From contig CANBTI010000019.1 of assembly GCA_947372355.1 (NCBI GenBank), forward strand, positions 1-38,476: a stretch of 38,476 nucleotides of DNA, written 5' to 3'. The notes beneath the pieces were generated by a model. It had not been told where the DNA came from. It ran no database searches and saw nothing but the letters and a program-made list of their open reading frames with translations. The position numbers and the translations under genes were made by a program. Origin of the DNA: Bdellovibrionales bacterium (lineage in GTDB: Bacteria; Bdellovibrionota; UBA1018; CAIMNF01). Positions 15,801 through 23,235 of this stretch are shown piece by piece (within the stretch, counting starts at the first letter, position 1; each line of letters begins with the position of its first letter).

Positions 15801-17214
15801 AGTTTGAGGTGGTCCTATTGCTTAAGGCAAGCATCACAAATATAACTGCATTGATTGCGATGAGTTCTACTCCAATTTTATAACCATTAAAAAGGCTAAC
15901 ACTATTCCAATCCAAGAAAGCGCTGATCGCAATGGATGAAAGTGCCAAATACGGTATTCTTTGATGCTTTAAATTGATTTTGGTAAAGATACCCAATCCA
16001 TAAAGCCCGATGAGAGGTCCATAGGTATAGCCAGAGCAACGGAGTACAACATCGATGAGTGATTTTGCTTTTAATTGATAAATTGCAATGATCACAACCA
16101 ATATTAAAACCGCCGCCAAAGCATGAATCACCCGAACCGGAAGACGGTTTCGAAGTCTTTGGGGAAGAAGATCGATTTCGATTGAGGATGCTATCGCGGG
16201 CAATATCGTTCCTGCGCTACTAAACGTGGCAGCGGAGAGTCCGATGATAAAAATAATGGCAGCCGTTGATCCGAGATGATTAAAAATTAAACTAGATAGC
16301 ATTTGATCAGGTGCCGGTATCGGGGCACCTTTTTGTACCAGAGCTTGATGCGCAAGCGCACCCATTCCCATAAAAAAGAAATTAACAAAGACCATGGTAA
16401 ATGCAAGGGTGAGCATGTTTTTTTGTGCGTCTTTTAAGTTTTTACAACTTAAATTTAGCTGCATGATGTTTTGATCTAGCCCATTCATGGAGGCCGTGAT
16501 TAACATTCCTCCAAATATTTGTTTTAAGAAAAAATTGGGTGCCTGAGGATCAGTAACAAAAAGCTGGGGTGCTAATATAGTTTGGATTGGATCATTGACT
16601 TCATTCCAAAAGAAGATAGCCAAGATAAAAATGGCAGTGAGCAAAATTACTGATTGGTAGGCTTCGGTCCATACCAGGGCTTTGATTCCACCCTTATAGG
16701 TATAAAGAACAATGAGGGCCATGGCGATTACAAATGAAAAAATGGGGGGAACTCCTGCAGGCCCCAATAAAAACTGATGGAGTACCATCACTGAAATATA
16801 CAGCCGCGCAGCTGAACCAAAAGTTCGAGAAGCAATAAATAAAAGTGAGCCGGTTTTCTGGGCATGGGATCCAAAACGTTCACCGAGATAAGCGTAAATT
16901 GAAATCAGATTTAACCGATAATAGAGAGGCAATAAAACACTAGTAATTATCAAATAACCTAAAAAATATCCAAAAACTACCTGCATATAAGAATAGTTTT
17001 GAGTAGCAACCGAACCGGGTACGGAAATGTAGGTAACTCCAGAAACGGAATCACTGATCATCCCTAGTGTGATCAGCCACCAAGTAGAACTTCGACTTCC
17101 GATATAATAATCCTCAAGAGTTGCTTTCCTAGATCGGTAAAATGAAAGGCAAAGAAGAGTGAGAAAATAAAGGCTTAAAGCGATGAAGCCGGTGAGCGGT
17201 GAAAATGAGTTCAT
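15799..17214 (-). CDS. Sodium:solute symporter (SSS family)
   Basis: 471 residues with about 13 membrane segments, the normal SSS size. Family features are the N-terminal 'FIALSLYFLTLLCLSFYRSRKATLEDYYIGSRS' entry with the W-x-x-x-x-G-M-x-x-x-x-x-x-G pattern after it, ISGVTY-like SVSGVTYISVPG in TM2, the cytoplasmic YKGGIKALVWTEAYQ signature and GLSAATFSSAGT in TM8, which includes the sodium-site serines. The substrate cannot be assigned; nothing nearby is catabolic for a typical SSS substrate. It is divergent from the ATP-grasp gene with a 46-bp gap. Confidence 0.9.
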   Translation of the reverse strand: MNSFSPLTGFIALSLYFLTLLCLSFYRSRKATLEDYYIGSRSSTWWLITLGMISDSVSGVTYISVPGSVATQNYSYMQVVFGYFLGYLIITSVLLPLYYRLNLISIYAYLGERFGSHAQKTGSLLFIASRTFGSAARLYISVMVLHQFLLGPAGVPPIFSFVIAMALIVLYTYKGGIKALVWTEAYQSVILLTAIFILAIFFWNEVNDPIQTILAPQLFVTDPQAPNFFLKQIFGGMLITASMNGLDQNIMQLNLSCKNLKDAQKNMLTLAFTMVFVNFFFMGMGALAHQALVQKGAPIPAPDQMLSSLIFNHLGSTAAIIFIIGLSAATFSSAGTILPAIASSIEIDLLPQRLRNRLPVRVIHALAAVLILVVIIAIYQLKAKSLIDVVLRCSGYTYGPLIGLYGLGIFTKINLKHQRIPYLALSSIAISAFLDWNSVSLFNGYKIGVELIAINAVIFVMLALSNRTTSN

Positions 17215-17260
17215 AGTATTGAGACTAAGAATAACTCATGTTAGAGTGAATTAAAATAAT

Positions 17261-18169
17261 ATGCGAAAAATAGCCCTCGTTACTTACGACGATCATTTGA
17301 ATGAAACTTCTTTGAATCAATACTATAGACAAGAAGAGATTGAACTTTGTAATTATTTAAATCAGGAGTTTAAAAAATCTGAAGTGATATTTAAGCTTGA
17401 ATCCTGGACTGATGCAAAAATTGATTGGAAACAATACAAAACTTTAATCCTAAAAGCTCCATGGGATTATATCGATCGATTTTCCGAGTTTACGAATTGG
17501 ATCAATTCGATTTCGGCGATGGGTATACCTATTTTAAACTCTGCAAAAACGATCATGTGGAACAGTGATAAGCATTATTTGCGAGAAATCGCCGATGCAG
17601 GTTTACCCGTAATCCCAACTGTGTTTTTAGATAGTGGCTTTAATCATTTGATTAATTTAGCATCATATTTTGAAAAGTTTGGTTCATCAGAATTAATTCT
17701 AAAGCCTTGTGTGAGTGGAGGTTCAAAGCACACTTATCGAATTTCTAGAGAAAGCTCAAAGAATTTAAATGTTCCCGAGCTTGCAGAGCCGATGATGATA
17801 CAACCATTCATGCCCGAAATCATTTCTGAGGGGGAGTGGAGTTTTCTGTTTTTCGGTGGAAAATATAGCCATGCTCTTGTAAAAAAAACAAAACCTGGAG
17901 ACTTCAGAGTTCAAAATGCTTTTGGTGGAACTAATCATGAAGCAAAACCCTCTAATGAATTAGTTGATCAGGCAAACAAGTATATTGAACTTTTTGCAAA
18001 AGATTGTCTTTATGCTCGAGTCGATGGTGTACTAGTTCAAAATCAATTGATGCTCATGGAGCTTGAGTTGATTGAGCCTTTTTTATTCTTAGATTTGCAT
18101 GAATTGAGCAAACAAAACTATCTGGATGCATTGCTGTGTAAACTCCCAACCCTTTTGTCAGCAATTTGA
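17261..18169 (+). CDS. ATP-grasp domain protein (RimK/glutathione-synthetase-like)
   Basis: 302 residues, cytoplasmic. The N-terminal pre-ATP-grasp domain (1-95) begins IALVTYDDHL. The ATP-grasp domain includes the lysine strand LILKPCVSGGSKHTYRI (residues ~145-161), the hinge region MMIQPFMPEII, SEGEWSFLFFGGKYSHALVKK, and the metal/phosphate end YARVDGVLV...LMELELIEPFLF, with Asp, Glu and Glu in place. This matches the 'prokaryotic glutathione synthetase/DcsG-like' group of short ATP-grasp ligases, which join a carboxylate to an amine. No partner biosynthetic gene is nearby, so the substrate is unknown. Confidence 0.85.
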   Translation: MRKIALVTYDDHLNETSLNQYYRQEEIELCNYLNQEFKKSEVIFKLESWTDAKIDWKQYKTLILKAPWDYIDRFSEFTNWINSISAMGIPILNSAKTIMWNSDKHYLREIADAGLPVIPTVFLDSGFNHLINLASYFEKFGSSELILKPCVSGGSKHTYRISRESSKNLNVPELAEPMMIQPFMPEIISEGEWSFLFFGGKYSHALVKKTKPGDFRVQNAFGGTNHEAKPSNELVDQANKYIELFAKDCLYARVDGVLVQNQLMLMELELIEPFLFLDLHELSKQNYLDALLCKLPTLLSAI

Positions 18170-18198
18170 CAACTTGTTCATATAAAATCCCACTTTAT

Positions 18199-18227
18199 TT
18201 GCTATTTTATCGATAATTCTTTATTCT
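18199..18227 (+). promoter_or_regulatory. Putative sigma-70 promoter for the beta-barrel gene
   Basis: TTGCTA (18199-18204), a 17-bp spacer and TATTCT (18222-18227) lie 36 bp ahead of the start codon in an AT-rich gap. This is a moderate match to consensus. Confidence 0.4.
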
Positions 18228-18262
18228 ATAGATGTTATTAAAAATCTTAATGGAAGGATCGT

Positions 18263-18763
18263 ATGAAAAAACATTTATTAATCTTGGTTGCATTCATGCT
18301 AGCGAGTTCAAATGCATTTGCTATGGGACATTTTTCACTTGTGGGTGGAATCGATTATAATTTAAATTCAACAACTGTGAATACTGGATTTGGGGCTGCT
18401 ACAGCAAAGGGTGGTCTTGGTTTTGGTGGTGGTGCTTTAATAGGCCTAGGAGTATTTGAAATTGGTGCATTGTATTTATCTAAACCAACTACCGTTTCTT
18501 TTGCCGGTATTGATACTACTACTAGCACTGCGGGAATTGAAATTCCGGTGATGTACCGTTTCGGCGGCTTAACTTCTTTCGGTATTGGTGGTTTTTATGA
18601 TCTTGCCACTTCATCAGGTGGAACATCTAATTATGGTATTACTGCTGGTCCTCGCTTAGGAATGGCAAGCGGATTATTTTTTGATCTTCGCTTTGATTAC
18701 GGTTTAAAAACTGGAAACTCTAAAGATCTACTTGCACTCGTAGGTTATTCTTTCGGTAAATAA
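18263..18763 (+). CDS. Small outer-membrane beta-barrel protein
   Basis: 166 residues after AAGGA and ATG at good spacing. The signal peptide ends at AFA|M (residue ~20). The mature chain alternates hydrophobic and small or polar residues with many Gly, Thr and Ser (FSLVGGIDYNLNSTTV, GGLGFGGGALIGLGVFEIGALYL, FDLRFDYGLKT), and ends in an aromatic-containing strand ALVGYSFGK. It is the right size for an eight-stranded OmpX/OmpW-like barrel. No enzymatic motif. It has its own promoter-like sequence and terminator, so it is expressed as a single gene. Confidence 0.85.
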   Translation: MKKHLLILVAFMLASSNAFAMGHFSLVGGIDYNLNSTTVNTGFGAATAKGGLGFGGGALIGLGVFEIGALYLSKPTTVSFAGIDTTTSTAGIEIPVMYRFGGLTSFGIGGFYDLATSSGGTSNYGITAGPRLGMASGLFFDLRFDYGLKTGNSKDLLALVGYSFGK

Positions 18764-18781
18764 TTGATGATTTAAAAAATT

Positions 18782-18818
18782 AAAGCCGACTCGGGAATTT
18801 CTTGGGTCGGCTTTTTTT
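18782..18818 (+). terminator. Intrinsic terminator after the beta-barrel gene
   Basis: A stem GCCGACTC/GGGTCGGC (one T-G pair), extended by flanking A-T pairs, is followed by seven Ts. Confidence 0.85.
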
Positions 18819-18852
18819 ATTCCTGAACATCAGGATGAAATGACTAAAAACT

Positions 18853-19197
18853 ATGGATCAATTTTCCTTCTACAAATATTTAGGTCGAACACTTGCCTTT
18901 TTTGATCGTGCTACAGCTCAGGTGAGTTCAGCACCAAAACTAAATCCTCTTTTGGTTCTATATCAGATGGAGGTTTCTCCCTTTTGTAAACGTGTGGTTA
19001 GGCGCTTGTCTTCTGCTAAGCGCGGAATGGAAATTCGTGACGTTCTTGAGTCTGAAACTTTTTACCAAGAGCTCATCTTGGGGGGAAAGGTAGATCAAGT
19101 ACCATGTCTGAGGATTCGTGCCCACGATAACTCAAAACCTTCAGAAGATCGTTGGCTATATGAATCGAAAGAGATTATTAAGTTTTTAAATTTATAG
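18853..19197 (+). CDS. Glutaredoxin/GST-N-like thiol protein
   Basis: 114 residues. After a 30-residue N-terminal helical part comes a thioredoxin-fold start, LVLYQMEVSPFCKRVVRRLS. The active-site cysteine sits in SPFCKR, a monothiol or GST-type site rather than CxxC. The cis-proline follows in KVDQVPCLRI, and the chain ends with YESKEIIKFLNL, as in GST-N/glutaredoxin-like proteins. It probably handles glutathione-linked or thiol chemistry in the cytoplasm. Its last 20 bases overlap the convergent channel gene. Confidence 0.8.
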   Translation: MDQFSFYKYLGRTLAFFDRATAQVSSAPKLNPLLVLYQMEVSPFCKRVVRRLSSAKRGMEIRDVLESETFYQELILGGKVDQVPCLRIRAHDNSKPSEDRWLYESKEIIKFLNL

Positions 19198-19759
19198 CTT
19201 TTTCCATTCGACGATCAGGTACAAACCAGATCACAGCTACAAGTATGTATAATGAGCAGGATACCAGTGGTAACCAAAATGCTAAAATTACAGCAATAAA
19301 ATAAAATACGAGTGAAATTTTTCCTTTTACATCATTCCCGAAAGCTAAGGCTATGGCTGAATCTTTTCCATGATCAGAGATAATGACGAGAGTTAAAATA
19401 AAATAGGCAATTGCTGTCATAAATAAAATTACGCCATATAGAGCAACTGGAATGGGTGCAAAATGGTTTTCCCCAGCCCAAGCAGTCACAAATGGGGTGA
19501 TCGACATCCAAAATAATAAGTGTAAATTAGCCCACATGATTGGGCCCGTTACTTTTTGAACTGCATGGAAAAGATGATGGTGATTGTTCCAATAAATACC
19601 AACATAAATAAAACTCAAAATATAACTAAAAAAAACCGGTATCATTGAACTTAAATCTGAAAACTCAGCCCCATGTGGAACTTTTAACTCTAATACCATG
19701 ATGGTAATAATAATCGCAATCACACCATCACTGAATGCTTCCAATCGATTTTTAGTCAT
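19178..19759 (-). CDS. TMEM175-like (DUF1211) membrane protein, putative potassium channel
   Basis: 193 residues with six membrane segments. The hallmark RLEAFSDGVIAIIITIMVLELKVP opens the protein (residues ~4-28), carrying the F-S-D motif that lines the pore in prokaryotic TMEM175 channels. Other family points are YWNNHHHLFHAV, and LHLLFWMSITPFVTAW in the second half of the first repeat. Bacterial members have been characterised as potassium-leak channels. The start is right at the FSD segment, as in the family. The 3' end overlaps the glutaredoxin-like gene by 20 bp. Confidence 0.92.
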   Translation of the reverse strand: MTKNRLEAFSDGVIAIIITIMVLELKVPHGAEFSDLSSMIPVFFSYILSFIYVGIYWNNHHHLFHAVQKVTGPIMWANLHLLFWMSITPFVTAWAGENHFAPIPVALYGVILFMTAIAYFILTLVIISDHGKDSAIALAFGNDVKGKISLVFYFIAVILAFWLPLVSCSLYILVAVIWFVPDRRMEKAINLKT

Positions 19760-19837
19760 TCAATGATTCTAACTTTTTGAGATTGAGATTCAAGATATTT
19801 GTTTCGTTTAACAGGGTTCATCTATTAGAGTGTAATC

Positions 19838-20251
19838 ATGAAGAAAGCTCCTTATGAATTTGTACTGAATGCTTTAAAATCTATAGAAATTCAAATTAAG
19901 CCAATGTTTGGGGCATTCGCTGTTTTGAATGGAGATACCATTTTAATGATTCTCAGAAGAAAAGGCCCCGCCGATTTGGATACGGGAGTTTGGTTTGGTG
20001 TGCCTGACGAATATGTTTTAGATATTAAAACTGAATTTCCGATTTTAAAAGATATTGTTCAATTTGGAACTGTTCCAACCCCTTGGCAAGTGGTAAGAGA
20101 ATCTGAGCCTTCTTTTAAAGAGTTCGTACTCAATTTTTGTAATTTGATTTTAAAAAAAGACAAAAGAATTGGCCGAATTCTCAAAGCAAAAACACCCGGA
20201 AAGAAGAAATTGGTGATCCCAAAAAAGATCAAAGTTAAAGATAATCAATAA
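19838..20251 (+). CDS. TfoX N-terminal-domain-like protein
   Basis: 137 residues, cytoplasmic. The region IKPMFGAFAVLNGDTILMILRRK resembles the TfoX N-terminal domain opening (R-x-M-F-G-x-x-x-L), and later VWFGVPDE and PWQVVRESEPSFKEFV fit the same small alpha/beta fold, though the whole is somewhat longer. The C-terminus is strongly basic (KAKTPGKKKLVIPKKIKVK), which could bind nucleic acid. TfoX itself regulates competence, but most short homologues are uncharacterised. The family assignment is tentative. The 3' end overlaps the M15 peptidase gene by 7 bp. Confidence 0.6.
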   Translation: MKKAPYEFVLNALKSIEIQIKPMFGAFAVLNGDTILMILRRKGPADLDTGVWFGVPDEYVLDIKTEFPILKDIVQFGTVPTPWQVVRESEPSFKEFVLNFCNLILKKDKRIGRILKAKTPGKKKLVIPKKIKVKDNQ

Positions 20252-21108
20252 CCCACAAATTCCCAATGCCAAGGTTCATAAAAATAATTTTTAAATCCAA
20301 ATTCTTCTCCATGCTTGAGAAGCCAAAGGTAAGCTTTGCTTTTGGTTTGTTTCAGTCGGTTTGCATCTTCTGAATTAACGGGATCTCCCCCCACGTAAAG
20401 ATCCAGCGCTCTTCCTGTAAAATGCACTGAATTCTTGCTAGCTAGCGATACGCCTGCTTTACTGCTTAAGTTTGATTTCTGAAGCATTTTTAATCTCGCT
20501 AATGTTCGATTCGAGGCTACGATTTTAAGATCTGATTCGTTGAGACCATCTTGTTTTGCCGCGGTAATCATAGCCTGGTAAGCTAGGTATGTTTTTTCCC
20601 CGATTTTAGAAAGTGATGGTTCACGTTTTGAATCATAGAGATCTTTGCGTGAAATAGAAACAGATTCCGTTTCTTTGAAAGCAGATTTTATTTTTCTCGA
20701 AGATTGCCAAATATCTTTGAAGTGCAAAAAAGTATCTACATCTAGAATTCCATTTTGGTTTTTACATCCATTTTTTATTTGCCAATTCTTTAAAGCATTA
20801 GCAAATTCAGCGGAGTTATAGTTTGCATCATTCCCAATGGTTTTTTGTATTAATGGAATGTAGATTTCAAATCCCTTTTCCTTGCTTTTGGCGAACATCC
20901 AAACAGTGTTTTTAACAGAGTCTTCATTTTTTAATGAAGCTTCAGAATTAGTCACTGAATTCTCTAAATCTTTCACTAAGGATTTAATAGGGGAGATGCT
21001 AATTTCATTCTGGCAAGAAACGGAATGTTTCTGATTGCTTGCTGCATAGGTATCGATGCCCTTTAACATTAGATACAACAAGAGGATGTTTTTAGTGGTT
21101 CTTACCAT
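20245..21108 (-). CDS. Exported M15-family (VanY-like) D-Ala-D-Ala carboxypeptidase
   Basis: 287 residues with a signal sequence (NILLLYLMLKGIDTYA). Residues ~45-120 hold a peptidoglycan-binding-like helical part (IYIPLIQKTIGND...FANALKNWQIKNGC...LDVDTFLHF), resembling a PG_binding_1 repeat. The catalytic domain has the zinc-site signature SVHFTGRALDL (S-x-H-x-x-G-x-A-x-D) near residue 232 and EPWHWEFVG at the C-terminus, with the last zinc His. This is the LAS/VanY peptidase pattern; the enzyme would trim stem peptides of peptidoglycan in the periplasm. It is convergent with the TfoX-like gene. Confidence 0.88.
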   Translation of the reverse strand: MVRTTKNILLLYLMLKGIDTYAASNQKHSVSCQNEISISPIKSLVKDLENSVTNSEASLKNEDSVKNTVWMFAKSKEKGFEIYIPLIQKTIGNDANYNSAEFANALKNWQIKNGCKNQNGILDVDTFLHFKDIWQSSRKIKSAFKETESVSISRKDLYDSKREPSLSKIGEKTYLAYQAMITAAKQDGLNESDLKIVASNRTLARLKMLQKSNLSSKAGVSLASKNSVHFTGRALDLYVGGDPVNSEDANRLKQTKSKAYLWLLKHGEEFGFKNYFYEPWHWEFVGY

Positions 21109-21156
21109 TCATTACTGATCGGCTTTTATTGGTTAAAAGTTTTGCTTTTAATTGCG

Positions 21157-21600
21157 TCAATTATTTCTCACCATTTCAATATGTGGAATATCATCTTCTA
21201 AATATTCTTCGCCCACGATTTTAAACCCAAAATCCTGATAAAATTTTGTGAGATAGAGTTGTGCAGAGATTCTAATCGAAGCATCACCGTAAAGGATTTT
21301 AATGTTCTTAAGTGCAGTATGCATCAGTTCTTTTCCGATTCCAAATTTTCTCACTTCTATTGAAGTGACCACACGCCCGATAGATACTTCGTCGTATTTT
21401 AAACCGGGGGGAAGCACTCGAAGATATGCAACCAACTTTTGATCTCGGTATCCGAGTAAATGATGGGAGGGTTGATCGCGATAATCCAAATCCTCGTATC
21501 GGCACTGTTGGTCAAGGATGAAGATATTTTGTCTCAAATACATGACTTCATAAAGTTCATCTACCGTAAGTTCTTTAAATTTTTTCCATTTCCATTCCAT
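21157..21600 (-). CDS. elaA: ElaA-like GNAT acetyltransferase
   Basis: 147 residues from the ATG at 21600; a GTG one codon earlier is also in frame. The N-terminus (WKKFKELTVDELYEVMYLRQNIFILDQQC, YEDLDYRDQPSHHLLGY) is the diagnostic ElaA opening. The acetyl-CoA site follows as SIGRVVTSIEVRKFGIGKELM, with the R-x-x-x-x-x-R-G/K-x-G/I-x-G arrangement. The end is FYQDFGFKIVGEEYLEDDIPHIEM, again typical. ElaA substrates are unknown. It is divergent from dps with a 101-bp gap. Confidence 0.9.
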   Translation of the reverse strand: MEWKWKKFKELTVDELYEVMYLRQNIFILDQQCRYEDLDYRDQPSHHLLGYRDQKLVAYLRVLPPGLKYDEVSIGRVVTSIEVRKFGIGKELMHTALKNIKILYGDASIRISAQLYLTKFYQDFGFKIVGEEYLEDDIPHIEMVRNN

Positions 21601-21669
21601 CACTTGAATCTAACAGAGTGCATCCCTGTTGAAAATCGTCTTTTTATGCCTTTGGCCTATTCCTTGCTA

Positions 21670-21691
21670 TTTAAACATCAAACTGTTTAAA
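21670..21691. promoter_or_regulatory. 8-bp palindrome just upstream of dps
   Basis: TTTAAACA (21670-21677) and TGTTTAAA (21684-21691) are perfect complements separated by six bases. The right arm abuts the AAAGGAG ribosome site. It is a likely operator for a dimeric regulator; OxyR, PerR and Fur are usual controllers of dps, but the sequence is not a clear match to any of them. Confidence 0.4.
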
Positions 21692-21701
21692 GGAGCGAAA
21701 A

Positions 21702-22325
21702 ATGAATTCCAAAAATAAAGTGATGAAGACGAGCACTAGTTCAAGAGCGTTGTTGGCAACTCCGTTCATTAATCAAAAATCAAAAGAAATTCAAGGTTTT
21801 GGTATTCGTTTCAAAGTGCCCCTTGGAATCAAGGATAAGGTTTGTGAGGAGAGTATTTCAAATCTAAATCAAATTCTTGCTGATACCATGACCCTGAGAG
21901 ATCTTTATAAAAAATGTCATTGGCAAACTTCCGGCTCTACATTCTATCAACTTCATCTTCTTTTTGATAAGCATTACACCGAACAGTCAGAAATTGTGGA
22001 TCTACTTGCTGAACGGATTCAGCTTTTGGGTGGAATTGGAATCGCCATGGCCGTGGATGTTGCGCAGTGGAGTAGAATAGAAAACCCACCTACGGGCAGA
22101 GAAGAAGTTCCAGTTCAGATTTCAAGATTACTCAATGCGCATCAAGTGATTTTTGAATTTACACGTAAAGCGGCAAAGGCTGCTGCAATTGGTGGTGATG
22201 AGGGAACCAATGATCTTTTGGTTTCTGATGTGATTCGTACGAATGAACTTCAAACTTGGTTCATTTCAGAGCATCTTGTTTCCCTTTCACCGGTGGAAGC
22301 AAATACAGCCTCAAAAAGACATTAA
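21702..22325 (+). CDS. dps: Dps family ferritin-like protein
   Basis: 207 residues, longer than E. coli Dps (167) because of an extended N-terminal tail (residues 1-45) and a short tail after the last helix. The core has LRDLYKKCHWQTSGSTFYQLHLLFDKHYTEQ. All five ferroxidase ligands are present at the E. coli spacing: His73, His85, Asp89, Asp100 and Glu104. Dps shells store iron, detoxify peroxide and in some species bind DNA; the basic N-terminal tail could serve DNA binding. AAAGGAG lies at good spacing before the ATG. It is convergent with the C39-like gene (15-bp overlap). Confidence 0.9.
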   Translation: MNSKNKVMKTSTSSRALLATPFINQKSKEIQGFGIRFKVPLGIKDKVCEESISNLNQILADTMTLRDLYKKCHWQTSGSTFYQLHLLFDKHYTEQSEIVDLLAERIQLLGGIGIAMAVDVAQWSRIENPPTGREEVPVQISRLLNAHQVIFEFTRKAAKAAAIGGDEGTNDLLVSDVIRTNELQTWFISEHLVSLSPVEANTASKRH

Positions 22326-23144
22326 TTTTTCTAATTCCTTAATGTTATTCAAAATTTCAGGAGATTTTGGAAATAATTTTTCTGCTTTTTTGAAAACTTG
22401 TAGAGCTTTTCGGTAATGATGAAGTGAGGCTAAGGAATTTCCTAAGCCAAAGAGTGCTCCAATATTATCTGGCCATTTAACTAAAATGTTTTCATACGCG
22501 ATCACGGCTTCCTGATTTTTATTCACCCGTTCTAAACTACTCACTGCTGATAGCACTTCTGTTGCAGTTGAAGTTTCAGGAAGCATACTTGTTGGTAAAA
22601 TAATGAGTGCCCAATACTCAGCTTTTTGCCAGGTGCGCTCGAATTGAGAGAAGTCCATTTTTAAAGATTTTTCGAGTCCTGAATGCATAGTGATTTCATG
22701 ACTTCTAAAATCAAATCCATAGATCACGGCGTAATGCCAAATAGGGTTAGCGGATGATCCCAAATTTTGTAAAACCACAATTGGATGATCATGGTTCACT
22801 TCAATCAAAATATTTTTTAGTGTGTTAATGTTAATTCCAATTAAACCAATTCTTCGTACGGAACTAATGTAATCAATTTGCAATGTACCCTTTTTTTCTG
22901 GAGTGAACATCAGTGGCGCAAGTTCCTCGCTAGTAAAGCTTAGTCCGGCCCAATTGGCAATCATGGCTAGAGTTGCAGGTCCGCAATAATTTTCACTTTG
23001 TTTAATGAAAGGAACATTTGGAATTTCATGATATCGAGGTAGAAAATCTTGATTCTCAATGAGTGAATTTGTTTGGGGTGTGCTTGCGCAGCCTGTAAAT
23101 AGAACAAGACATAAAGATAAAATTGTTGATGGATAGATCTTCAA
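22311..23144 (-). CDS. Peptidase C39-like lipoprotein with C-terminal TPR repeats (PA2778-like)
   Basis: 277 residues from a TTG at 23144, chosen because it gives a clean lipoprotein signal, MKIYPSTILSLCLVLFTGC, with the lipobox Cys at residue 19. The in-frame ATG at 23237 would overlap the divergent gene and add a hydrophilic leader. The C39-like domain starts at IPNVPFIKQSENYCGPATLAMI (catalytic Cys about residue 54), and the catalytic His is in PIWHYAVIYGFD. Residues ~195-277 hold two or three TPR units (AVIAYENILVKWPDN, ALFGLGNSLASLHHYRKALQVFKKAEKLFPKSPEIL). PA2778-family proteins have this C39-TPR arrangement, with unknown substrates. Confidence 0.8.
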   Translation of the reverse strand: MKIYPSTILSLCLVLFTGCASTPQTNSLIENQDFLPRYHEIPNVPFIKQSENYCGPATLAMIANWAGLSFTSEELAPLMFTPEKKGTLQIDYISSVRRIGLIGININTLKNILIEVNHDHPIVVLQNLGSSANPIWHYAVIYGFDFRSHEITMHSGLEKSLKMDFSQFERTWQKAEYWALIILPTSMLPETSTATEVLSAVSSLERVNKNQEAVIAYENILVKWPDNIGALFGLGNSLASLHHYRKALQVFKKAEKLFPKSPEILNNIKELEKLMSF

Positions 23145-23200
23145 GGAATCAGCATATCTCAAAAAAAGTTTTTTTGTTGCATCATTGGTATAAAAAGTTC

Positions 23201-23229
23201 CTGACACGCATTCATTTATCCTATATCTT
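23201..23229 (+). promoter_or_regulatory. Candidate promoter giving a near-leaderless transcript for the GH15-like gene
   Basis: CTGACA (23201-23206), a 17-bp spacer and TATCTT (23224-23229) are followed by the ATG only 6 bases later, at 23236. The start codon has no Shine-Dalgarno (TTTTAAGC precedes it), so the mRNA may be leaderless. Confidence 0.35.
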
Positions 23230-23235
23230 TTAAGC

